The notes under the pieces: model-generated
The model's input: only the letters and a program-made list of their open reading frames with translations
Databases searched by the model: none
Told to the model about the DNA's origin: nothing
Position numbers and translations under genes: made by a program
Part shown: one piece after another, positions 35,513 through 42,846 of the stretch
Layout of the letters: every line of letters starts with the position of its first letter
Position numbering within the stretch: position 1 is the stretch's first letter
From: Candidatus Saccharimonadota bacterium
GTDB taxonomy: Bacteria > Patescibacteriota > Saccharimonadia > Saccharimonadales > UBA10212
Assembly (NCBI GenBank): GCA_016187175.1
Contig: JACPKG010000021.1
Location: forward strand, 1-42,846
Length of the DNA stretch: 42,846 bases
Reading direction: 5' to 3'

Positions 35513-36022
35513 ATGAACTGGTACGACTATGTTCTCTGGACCGGCTGGATGCTTGGACTATTGTTAATATTGGCTTACAGCTTTGTACTTTTTTTTGGCG
35601 CACCATATTTGCCAACTATGAAAAAACAGCGTGAAGAAGCTTTGGATCTGCTCGGTCTTACGGCCGGACAGACATTGGTTGACTTAGGTTCAGGTGACGG
35701 TAGATTACTAGCGCTGGCAGCTGAGCGGGGATTTAGGGCGGTCGGTTACGAAATTAACCCGTTTTTATTTGTCTATTCATGGTTGAGGACACGGCGTTAT
35801 GGCTGGCGAGTAAAGATTAGGCTGCAGTCTTTTTGGCAAGCTGATTTATCGCAGGCCGACGGCGTGTTTGTCTTTTTAATAGCTCACCACATGGGACGGT
35901 TGGATAAACTACTGTCTGCCAGAAATTCTAAACAAGCGCTAAAGGTCGTCAGCCATGCCTTTCCAATTCCGGGCAAACAACCTTTCAAAAGATCCGGCTC
36001 CCTGTTCCTGTATATTTATTGA
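35513..36022 (+). CDS. Membrane-anchored class I SAM-dependent methyltransferase-like protein
   Basis: TM then TLVDLGSGDGRLLALAAERGFRAVGYEINPFLF. Confidence 0.8.
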   Translation: MNWYDYVLWTGWMLGLLLILAYSFVLFFGAPYLPTMKKQREEALDLLGLTAGQTLVDLGSGDGRLLALAAERGFRAVGYEINPFLFVYSWLRTRRYGWRVKIRLQSFWQADLSQADGVFVFLIAHHMGRLDKLLSARNSKQALKVVSHAFPIPGKQPFKRSGSLFLYIY

Positions 36023-36070
36023 TGGACTTTTGACTTTATAGACTTGATAGACTGCTGTACCATAAGCTAT

Positions 36071-36739
36071 ATGATACGTAAGGATCAAAATGGCAATGTT
36101 CCCTGGGCTGTTATTATCATGCTTCTTGTGGTTACACTAATCTCCACTACTCTTTTTGCTATCAAGACATGGGATGATAAACAAGAGTATAAGAACAATG
36201 TCGATAAAATTGTTGTTGCTGCAGTAGACAAAGCGAAAGCTGACCAAAACAACCAGTTAGAGAAAGCCTTTGCCGAAAAAGAAAAACTGCCAAACAAAAC
36301 TTATAAAGGTCCGGTAACTTATGGAACAATCACTTTTGATTATCCTAAAACCTGGAGTGCTTATGTTGATGAAGCATCAACCAACCAGCCTATTAACGGT
36401 TATTTCCACCCAGGTGTTATTCCAGGGCTACAGAGTACGGCGGCTTATGCTCTGCGTGTAGAACTAAGCAACCAAGACTACAGCACAGTCCTTAAACAAT
36501 ATGACACCACTATCAAGGACGGCAGCCTGAAGGCCGCAGCCTATGTTCCGCCAAAAATGGCTGGCGTCGCTAATGTTCAACCGGGAACGAAGCTAGACGG
36601 GAAGCTTGACCAAGACACTAATGGTTCAATGGTGATAATCAAAGTGCGTGACAAGACACTAAAAATTTACTCTGAGAGCAATGATTTTTTCAACGACTTC
36701 AACAATCCGATTCTTGCTAGCCTAACTTTCGCCCCTTAA
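36071..36739 (+). CDS. Membrane-anchored hypothetical protein
   Basis: N-terminal TM (VIIMLLVVTLISTTLFAI) and exported domain GTITFDYPKTWSAYVDEAS; start at internal ATG with upstream TACCAT. Confidence 0.65.
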   Translation: MIRKDQNGNVPWAVIIMLLVVTLISTTLFAIKTWDDKQEYKNNVDKIVVAAVDKAKADQNNQLEKAFAEKEKLPNKTYKGPVTYGTITFDYPKTWSAYVDEASTNQPINGYFHPGVIPGLQSTAAYALRVELSNQDYSTVLKQYDTTIKDGSLKAAAYVPPKMAGVANVQPGTKLDGKLDQDTNGSMVIIKVRDKTLKIYSESNDFFNDFNNPILASLTFAP

Positions 36740-36744
36740 CGGAC

Positions 36745-36774
36745 GGGTAACCTACGACCTACAATCTGTAACCC
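36745..36774. repeat. Mosaic intergenic hairpin (GGGTAAC...CTGTAACCC)
   Basis: GGGTAACCTACGACCTACAATCTGTAACCC. Confidence 0.5.
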
Positions 36775-36815
36775 AAAAATCGGTGCTATAATCTAGACAG
36801 CAATTTATTGAGGGT

Positions 36816-37559
36816 ATGAGAAAAAGTAAAACTAGCCACGCGGCAGGGGACTCGTCCCCAGTCTATGCACTTTTAGCGGCACTTAGCGATGATCTGAGCC
36901 TGCCGCTGCTGCAGATTAAAGGTATCGTTGAGTCACTGCAGACTGAAAGTTTTGCCCGACAAGCGGTAAGGGCCCACGCTGACAAAATATTACTGAGCGC
37001 AGATAACGGTTTGCAGTTAATAGAAGCCTATCGGTTGGTACTTAAAGCCAGCCAAGTAAGCGATATGGAGTTTCAACCGGTGGCCATCGGCGCTGTGCTG
37101 GCTGAAGTAGCTCACCGTCTAACGCCTTATGCTAAAAAATACGACACCGAACTTTTAGTTGATGTCCAAAATCGCCTTACGCCAGTGCTTGCCCATCCCC
37201 AGAGCCTGTTAGCCGCACTGCAAGTTTTAAGCGCCAGCATGATCCGTGCCCAGGCGGCCCAGGTCCAACAAAAACACTACAAATTATTGCTTGGCGCACA
37301 CCGCCACGGGAGTGTCATATCTACTGGGGTATTTAGTAGTGTTCATGGGTTGAGCGATAAAACTCTACGGACAGCCCGCAGCTTGGTAGGTAGGGCGAGG
37401 CAGCCATTGCCTAGTATTCCTCCGGGGGCCGCTAGCGGCGTGTTGATTGCGGATATGCTTTGCAGTGCCATGTGGCAACCATTGCGAGCTGCCGCCCATG
37501 GTGGCATGCATGGACTGGCCACTGCTGTACCAGTCAGTAAGCAGTTGCAAATCATCTAA
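36816..37559 (+). CDS. Degenerate sensor-histidine-kinase-like protein
   Basis: LAALSDDLSLPLLQIKGIVESL resembles HisKA with His replaced by Asp; no clear N/G boxes. Confidence 0.55.
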   Translation: MRKSKTSHAAGDSSPVYALLAALSDDLSLPLLQIKGIVESLQTESFARQAVRAHADKILLSADNGLQLIEAYRLVLKASQVSDMEFQPVAIGAVLAEVAHRLTPYAKKYDTELLVDVQNRLTPVLAHPQSLLAALQVLSASMIRAQAAQVQQKHYKLLLGAHRHGSVISTGVFSSVHGLSDKTLRTARSLVGRARQPLPSIPPGAASGVLIADMLCSAMWQPLRAAAHGGMHGLATAVPVSKQLQII

Positions 37560-37568
37560 AAATATTGG

Positions 37569-37648
37569 GAGGTCCGACCTTGGAAAAAGCAAAGAGATTT
37601 TATGCAAAATCACCAGATTTTACCTATCTTTTTCCAAGGTCGGACCTC
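37569..37648. repeat. GGTCCGACCTT-type palindromic element, copy C
   Basis: GAGGTCCGACCTTGGAAAAAG ... CTTTTTCCAAGGTCGGACCTC, 21-bp perfect arms. Confidence 0.9.
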
Positions 37649-37669
37649 TTGCAAAAAGAGTTTGCTTAA

Positions 37670-38044
37670 ATGGCCCGTATTTTATTGATTGAGCCGGACC
37701 GAATCATGGCTGTGAACTTCAAAAAAGTCTTGAAGCGGGCAGGCCACACAGTTGATTGGCATGTGGATGCCCAGACGGCTATTGATAGTACTGACCAGGT
37801 GCTGCCGAACATTATAGTGCTTGATTTATTTATAGCTGGCCACAGTGGTGTTGAGTTCTTGTACGAGTTTCGCAGTTACCCGGAGTGGCAAGACGTACCG
37901 ATCATAATTTATAGCAGCGTGTCTGCCCAGGATATACAGTTAGAAGGCCTGGGCTTTAGTCAACTAGGTATTACTGCTTATCGCTACAAATCAGCGACTG
38001 CAATATCCGAACTTGCCAGGTCTATTGACCAAGTTCTACCATGA
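37670..38044 (+). CDS. Single-domain response regulator receiver protein
   Basis: ARILLIEPDRIMAVNFKKVLKRAGH ... NIIVLDLFIAGHSGVEFL ... IIIYSS ... AYRYKSAT. Confidence 0.88.
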   Translation: MARILLIEPDRIMAVNFKKVLKRAGHTVDWHVDAQTAIDSTDQVLPNIIVLDLFIAGHSGVEFLYEFRSYPEWQDVPIIIYSSVSAQDIQLEGLGFSQLGITAYRYKSATAISELARSIDQVLP

Positions 38045-38745
38045 GTTCGCGCCAATTTGCTACACAAGGTATTATTTTAAACCGGATTGATTACGGCGAA
38101 GCCGATCGCATACTAACCTTTTTAACACCTGATCACGGCAAGGTTGGGGCAATCGCCAAAAGCGTACGTAAAAGCCAAAGCAAACTGGCCGGTGGTATCG
38201 AACTATTTTCCGTCAGCGACTTGACGCTAATAGCAGGTCGCGGTGAAATTAACACTCTTATTTCGTCGCGGCTAGTCCGTCACTACGGCAATATTGTTCA
38301 AGACATCGAACGGACTAATTTGGCTTATGAGCTTTTGCGAATTACCAATAAAGCGACCGAGGATAAGCCCGAGGCTGCTTACTTTGAACTACTAGACAGA
38401 GGTTTGGCTGCGCTTAACGAGCTTGAGATTGACGCCGGCTTGACAGGTCTTTGGTTTAATATGCAACTTCTAAAGCTGGCTGGCCATATGCCTAACCTAC
38501 GCTCAGATTCTTCGGGCGCCAAACTGAGTACCTCCAAATCCTACACTATTAATATGGAAAAGATGCGCTTCGATCCTCAGCCAAAGGGTAATGGTTCTTT
38601 GACAGCTAACCACATAAAATTTTTACGTCTCGGTTTTAGCGCGGGCAGGCCGCAGGTACTTCACCGCGTGACCGAAGCTGACCAAGTAGCGTCCGCTTGC
38701 GGGCCGCTTATCCAGTCCATGCTGAAGTCCTTCCTCCGAGTTTAA
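38041..38745 (+). CDS. recO: DNA repair protein RecO
   Basis: TQGIILNRIDYGEADRILTFLTPDHGKVGAIAKSVRKSQSKLAGGIELFSVSDLTL. Confidence 0.93.
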   Translation: MSSRQFATQGIILNRIDYGEADRILTFLTPDHGKVGAIAKSVRKSQSKLAGGIELFSVSDLTLIAGRGEINTLISSRLVRHYGNIVQDIERTNLAYELLRITNKATEDKPEAAYFELLDRGLAALNELEIDAGLTGLWFNMQLLKLAGHMPNLRSDSSGAKLSTSKSYTINMEKMRFDPQPKGNGSLTANHIKFLRLGFSAGRPQVLHRVTEADQVASACGPLIQSMLKSFLRV

Positions 38746-38804
38746 CAGGCTGTAACTTGTGTTAGTGCCTTGTGGCTCTTGTGATTATTGGCTTTAAAAA
38801 TATT

Positions 38805-38836
38805 CTACTAAAATTAACGATCGTTAATTTTGGTAG
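38805..38836. repeat. 32-bp near-perfect palindrome CTACTAAAATTAACGATCGTTAATTTTGGTAG
   Basis: One mismatch; same ends and centre as 4877..4908, different stem. Confidence 0.85.
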
Positions 38837-38886
38837 GAAATGTAATATACGTTACGAGCTTAAATAGTTTATAATCTGTGGGTAAG

Positions 38887-39057
38887 ATGAGTGAGACGCT
38901 GGACATTGTTGCTCAAATAGGCATTGCTACTTTGGGCGTATTGTCAATCTTGCTGGTGGCTAAAAAAAACAAATGGGGCTTTGTAGTCGGCTTCGCCTCT
39001 CAGCCTTTTTGGTACATTACTGCCTACATTAATAAACAATGGGGAATATTTTTTTGA
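38887..39057 (+). CDS. 56-aa small membrane protein (5' part of a probable split gene)
   Basis: MSETLDIVAQIGIATLGVLSILLVAKKNKWGFVVGFASQPFWYITAYINKQWGIFF*; not in ORF track. Confidence 0.55.
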   Translation: MSETLDIVAQIGIATLGVLSILLVAKKNKWGFVVGFASQPFWYITAYINKQWGIFF

Positions 39058-39149
39058 ACTTTGCTTATAGCGCTACATGGTTAATCGGGATTTATGAGTG
39101 GTTTTATAAACCCAGCAAAAAAACATCAACGGAGTCTACCAAAACATGA
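39054..39149 (+). CDS. 31-aa continuation ORF (TTG overlap, 3' part of probable split gene)
   Basis: TTGAACTTTGCT... LNFAYSATWLIGIYEWFYKPSKKTSTESTKT*; overlaps previous stop at T7 run and glyS ATG. Confidence 0.45.
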   Translation: MNFAYSATWLIGIYEWFYKPSKKTSTESTKT

Positions 39150-40579
39150 GCGTGGCGTTGGAAGATATCGTTAGCTTGTGTAAGCGGCGCGGGTTTATAT
39201 ATCAAGGCAGTGAAATTTATGGCGGCTTGGCCGGCACCTGGGATTATGGGCCACTGGGCGCGCAGCTCAAGCGCAACATAGTTGACCAGTGGCTAAAATT
39301 CTTTGTTGATGGCTGGGACGATATGTACCTTGTCGACACGACGATTATTATGAACCCCAAAGTCTGGGAAGCTAGTGGTCACGTAGACACATTTAGTGAT
39401 CCGCTTGTTGAATGCGAAAACTGTCATAGTGTATTTCGTGTTGACCAGATTGATGTTAATAAGTGCCCATCTTGCGGTAAGGAACATTCATTCGGACAAC
39501 CGAAGCCATTCAATTTACTACTTAGGACCTTTGTGGGTCCAACGTGGGGATCTTTTGAGCCGAAAAACGGCACACATTTAACAGGAAAATTCGAAGAAAA
39601 GGACAGGAACAATCAGATAGTCCTTGAATTCGAGATGAAGGAACTTCAGAGAAATAACAGCGTAATGGTCTATGATAAACAGGGGCGGACTTATCTTCGG
39701 CCGGAGACGGCGCAGGGCATCTTCACTAATTTTAAAAATGTTGTCGATAGTTTCCAACCTGATATGCCCTTTGGCGTAGCCCAAATTGGAAAAGCTTTTC
39801 GTAACGAAATCAGTCCGCGCGACTTTATATTCCGAGTCCGAGAATTCGAAATTATGGAATTTGAATGGTTTATAGATCCTAAAGACTGGGAAAAGAATTT
39901 TGAAAAATGGCGCAAAGATATGAATTCCTGGTTCAAAAAACTGGGGCTCGATAGCTCGAAAATTAAGGAGCATGAAGTTCCGCCGGAAGACCGCGCGCAC
40001 TATTCAAAACGCACCATCGATTTTTATTATGATTTTCCGTCGCTGGGCTTTGACGAAATCGCCGGCCTAGCTTACCGCACCGATTTTGACCTTAAAAACC
40101 ACCAGGAAATGTCTGGCAAGAATTTAGAATACCGGCCAAAGGACGGCGGCAAACCATTCATCCCGCATGTTATCGAACCGACTTTTGGCGTTGACCGTCA
40201 TGTCATGGCAGTTATTTCTAATTCGTATTCTGTTGACGAACAAGCAGGAGAGCAGAGGATTTTTCTGAAGCTGCCAGCTCATTTGGCACCTGTCAAAGTT
40301 GCCGTCTTCCCATTACTGAAAAACAAGCCGGAGCTAGTCAAAAAAGCCAGGGAAGTTTATGTGATGCTCAAAAAAGACATCGGAGCAGTCGAATTTGATG
40401 ACAACGGCAACATCGGCAAGCGCTACCGCCGCCAAGACGAAATAGGGACTCCTTATTGCATCACCATCGACTTCGACACATTAAGGAATGATACAGTCAC
40501 GGTTCGTAATAGAGATACGACCAAACAAGAAAGAGTAAAAATAACAGATCTGGTGGGCAAGTTAGATGCCCGCCAATGA
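39146..40579 (+). CDS. glyS: Glycyl-tRNA synthetase (single-chain, alpha2 type)
   Basis: IVSLCKRRGFIYQGSEIYGGLAGTWDYGPLGAQLKRNI ... RPETAQGIFTNFKNV ... GTPYCITIDFDTLRNDTVTVRNRDTTKQERVKI. Confidence 0.96.
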   Translation: MSVALEDIVSLCKRRGFIYQGSEIYGGLAGTWDYGPLGAQLKRNIVDQWLKFFVDGWDDMYLVDTTIIMNPKVWEASGHVDTFSDPLVECENCHSVFRVDQIDVNKCPSCGKEHSFGQPKPFNLLLRTFVGPTWGSFEPKNGTHLTGKFEEKDRNNQIVLEFEMKELQRNNSVMVYDKQGRTYLRPETAQGIFTNFKNVVDSFQPDMPFGVAQIGKAFRNEISPRDFIFRVREFEIMEFEWFIDPKDWEKNFEKWRKDMNSWFKKLGLDSSKIKEHEVPPEDRAHYSKRTIDFYYDFPSLGFDEIAGLAYRTDFDLKNHQEMSGKNLEYRPKDGGKPFIPHVIEPTFGVDRHVMAVISNSYSVDEQAGEQRIFLKLPAHLAPVKVAVFPLLKNKPELVKKAREVYVMLKKDIGAVEFDDNGNIGKRYRRQDEIGTPYCITIDFDTLRNDTVTVRNRDTTKQERVKITDLVGKLDARQ

Positions 40580-40914
40580 ATCAATACAGAATCACTTACT
40601 ACCGGACAAGCCGTGGCGAAGAACCTTCGCGTTATTTTATCGAAAAGCAAGACAAAGCAACGCGCGCCAAAGTCGCTCGCTATATTAAATTGCTGGAGGC
40701 TTACGGGCCAAATTTAGGCATGCCACATGTCCGTTATCTAAAATCGGGCCTATATGAATTGCGAATACGCGGCCAAAACGAGCTAAGAATATTTTATATA
40801 GCGCTCACTAGCAAACGTACAGTAATGTTTTTGCATGCTTTCAGGAAACGTACCCAGAAGACTCCAGAGAACGAACTGAAAATTGCGCGGAGCAGACGAA
40901 GTGAGTTGACATAA
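40576..40914 (+). CDS. RelE/HigB-like toxin
   Basis: YFIEKQDKATRAKVARYIKLLEAYGPNLGMPHVRYLKSGLYELRIRGQNELRIFYI; followed by HTH antitoxin. Confidence 0.88.
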   Translation: MNQYRITYYRTSRGEEPSRYFIEKQDKATRAKVARYIKLLEAYGPNLGMPHVRYLKSGLYELRIRGQNELRIFYIALTSKRTVMFLHAFRKRTQKTPENELKIARSRRSELT

Positions 40915-40945
40915 CTATAACACATACGTTATACTTATAACTGTT

Positions 40946-41242
40946 ATGAGCGACATAATTATCAAGGGCCGAAAATTTACTAACGCTGCTGATGCAGTTG
41001 CTGAGTGGATGAAGGACCCAGAATTCAAGGCTGAATACGATGCGCTAGAAGAAGAATTCAGCTTAGCCGAGGAGTTTATAAAGGCTCGGCTGGAACGTAA
41101 GATGAGCCAAGCGGAGCTGGCTAAAAAAGCAGGCATGCAACAGGAAGCCATCGCCCGCTTGGAGAGCTTTGATTCCAACCCAACCCGCAAGACTCTCTCT
41201 AAGGTCGCTAAAGCTTTGGATAAAAAAATTAGCCTGGTATGA
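40946..41242 (+). CDS. HigA-like XRE-family antitoxin
   Basis: HTH ARLERKMSQAELAKKAGMQQEAIARLESFDSNPTRKTLSKVAKALDKKI. Confidence 0.88.
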   Translation: MSDIIIKGRKFTNAADAVAEWMKDPEFKAEYDALEEEFSLAEEFIKARLERKMSQAELAKKAGMQQEAIARLESFDSNPTRKTLSKVAKALDKKISLV

Positions 41243-41394
41243 CCATCGACTTCTTGAATATCCATCGTAGTTCACCTCATGCGGACGAAGGCGGGCAAAC
41301 CTTCGATGACGACACCATTACCATTAGGGACAGGGATACTACTCAACAGACTCGAGTCAAGACTAATAACATTAACAAAGAGCTTTCAAGATGA
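41239..41394 (+). pseudogene. Duplicated GlyRS C-terminal remnant, 51-codon ORF overlapping antitoxin stop
   Basis: MTIDFLNIHRSSPHADEGGQTFDDDTITIRDRDTTQQTRVKTNNINKELSR* vs glyS TIDFDTLRNDTVTVRNRDTTKQERVK. Confidence 0.75.
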
Positions 41395-41510
41395 GATCGT
41401 TGAAGGCTCTTTGCAGATACTCAAACTGTTTAAATAGTAATAGTTGAGCAAGCAGGGAATACTTAACCCTCCTGCGCTGAAGCTACGAAGGGCAGGCAAG
41501 CCAAGCTATT

Positions 41511-42224
41511 ATGAAAGCGGAAGACATTAAAGTAGAGCTGGATAAACATGCCAATGCGGGGGCCGCTGCGCATGCGCAACGGTTTTTTAAGACTGGCGAA
41601 CAGCAATACGGGGCAGGCGATAAATTTATCGGCCTGCGCGTCCCGACTATTCGTGCCGTTTGCAAGCAGTTCAAAGACTTGCCGCTGGCTGAAATAGAAA
41701 AGTTGCTCGAGGACCCGATTCATGAACGCCGCTTGGCGGCGCTGATAATCATGACAAATCAAGCGAAGAGAGCGACAGAGACTGAAAAGAAAGAACTCTA
41801 CCAGCTGTACCTGCGCCGCACAGACCGCATAAACAACTGGGATTTAGTAGACATAAGTTGCCGGGATGTAATTGGCGGATATCTAATGGATAAGCCTCGC
41901 CAGCCTCTTTATAAACTCGCTCGCTCCGCAGATATTTGGGAGAGGCGGATTGCCATAGTCAGCACATGGCAATTCATACGCGAAAAGCAATTGGATGACA
42001 CATTTGCAATAGCCGAAATACAGCTCAATGACACGCACGACTTAATCCATAAAGCCATCGGTTGGATGCTGCGTGAAGCCGGCAAACGCAACAGGGCAGC
42101 GTTGCTAGAATTCTTGGATAAACACGCCCACGAAATGCCGCGCACAGCACTTAGATATTCGATTGAGCATTTATCGCCAGACCAACGACAGCATTACATG
42201 CAGCTTAGAACCAAAGTAAAATAA
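41511..42224 (+). CDS. DNA alkylation repair (AlkD-like HEAT-repeat) protein
   Basis: FFKTGEQQYGAGDKFIGLRVPTIRAVCKQFKDLPLAEIEKLLEDPIHERRLAALIIM ... NNWDLVDIS ... WMLREAGKR. Confidence 0.93.
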   Translation: MKAEDIKVELDKHANAGAAAHAQRFFKTGEQQYGAGDKFIGLRVPTIRAVCKQFKDLPLAEIEKLLEDPIHERRLAALIIMTNQAKRATETEKKELYQLYLRRTDRINNWDLVDISCRDVIGGYLMDKPRQPLYKLARSADIWERRIAIVSTWQFIREKQLDDTFAIAEIQLNDTHDLIHKAIGWMLREAGKRNRAALLEFLDKHAHEMPRTALRYSIEHLSPDQRQHYMQLRTKVK

Positions 42225-42228
42225 AATA

Positions 42229-42825
42229 GTGATTAGCGATAAATTTGTAATCTTTGCAGCCCTACTAAATCTATGGGGCAGTCTGGGGTACGCTTATCTA
42301 ACGCTAAAAGGCAAAGTGAAGCCTAATCGTGTGACATTTTCGCTATGGGCACTGGCACCTCTCGTTGCTTTTGGGGCGCAAATCGGAGAGGGCGTAGGAC
42401 TTCAATCACTAATGACATTTATGGTAGGCTTCGGGCCATTAATAGTTTTGACTGCTTCTTTTATGAATAAGAAGGCGTACTGGCGGCTGAAAAAATTTGA
42501 CTATGTATGCGGAGGACTATCATTGCTCGGCTTGGCCCTATGGGCTTTGACGGGCGAAGGTAATATGGCCATTGCTTTTGCTATTTTAGCTGATGGTTTA
42601 GCCGCTTTACCAACAGTCGTCAAATCATACATCGCACCTCAAACCGAAAACTGGTTATTGTACTTCCTGGGGGTAATTAGTGCGGGAATAACTATGCTTA
42701 CAATCGATACCTGGACCTTTGCCTACTGGGGATTCCCGGTCTATATACTATTGATCTGTGCTTTAATTTCTGCACTTGTTAAATTTAAATTAGGCACAAA
42801 GTTTCCGCTAAAATTTGCCACATGA
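42229..42825 (+). CDS. Multi-TM integral membrane protein, GTG start
   Basis: Six or so hydrophobic segments; 4 nt after alkD-like stop. Confidence 0.65.
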   Translation: MISDKFVIFAALLNLWGSLGYAYLTLKGKVKPNRVTFSLWALAPLVAFGAQIGEGVGLQSLMTFMVGFGPLIVLTASFMNKKAYWRLKKFDYVCGGLSLLGLALWALTGEGNMAIAFAILADGLAALPTVVKSYIAPQTENWLLYFLGVISAGITMLTIDTWTFAYWGFPVYILLICALISALVKFKLGTKFPLKFAT

Positions 42826-42846
42826 TAGTTGTAGTTCATGTAAAAC

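Noticed and set aside
39578-40000. ORF track minus strand 140 aa
   Set aside because: Antisense to conserved glyS core; not credible as a gene.
1-42846. CRISPR array
   Set aside because: No set of regularly spaced identical direct repeats with unique spacers; the repeats seen are palindromic and dispersed.
1-42846. Alternative genetic code (UGA as Gly, as in some CPR lineages)
   Set aside because: TGA terminates several well-defined genes (rpsB, xseA, xseB, glyS) at expected lengths, and prfB (RF2) is present.

Overview
The window looks like a Candidate Phyla Radiation genome, probably Saccharibacteria-like; that assignment is inference from gene content and cannot be confirmed here. It is gene-dense. 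It carries core translation genes (prfA fragment, L31, rpsB, tsf, frr, proS, class I lysS, serS, prfB, L27, glyS), secA, an ftsE-ftsX-PcsB/CHAP-ctpA block, pyrG, xseA/xseB, recO, site-2 and CPBP proteases, a Crp/Fnr regulator, msrA, a Cas4/RecB-like nuclease, a RAYT (Y1/HUH) transposase, and a RelE/HigB-HigA-like toxin-antitoxin pair fused to the glyS operon. The strongest unexplained signal is an abundance of palindromic elements of several families. Two TCCCGTTAGA...TCTAACGGGA elements are flanked by exact 4-bp direct repeats. One is an in-frame 24-codon insertion in rpsB. The other sits exactly at the frr start codon, which the insertion recreates. Other families are: palindromes flanking the RAYT gene; 32-bp CTACT...ACGATCGT...GTAG palindromes with different stems; a 23-bp TGTGATAGGT palindrome (one copy intergenic, one inside a methyltransferase gene); four ~80-bp GGTCCGACCTT elements lying just upstream of start codons inside operons; and degenerate mosaic hairpins in intergenic gaps. 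Other notable signals: a duplicated GlyRS C-terminal remnant behind the TA module, a small membrane protein split at a T7 run, a degenerate histidine kinase next to an intact receiver, and many genes with a TATAAT-like box 6-7 nt before ATG (leaderless architecture).
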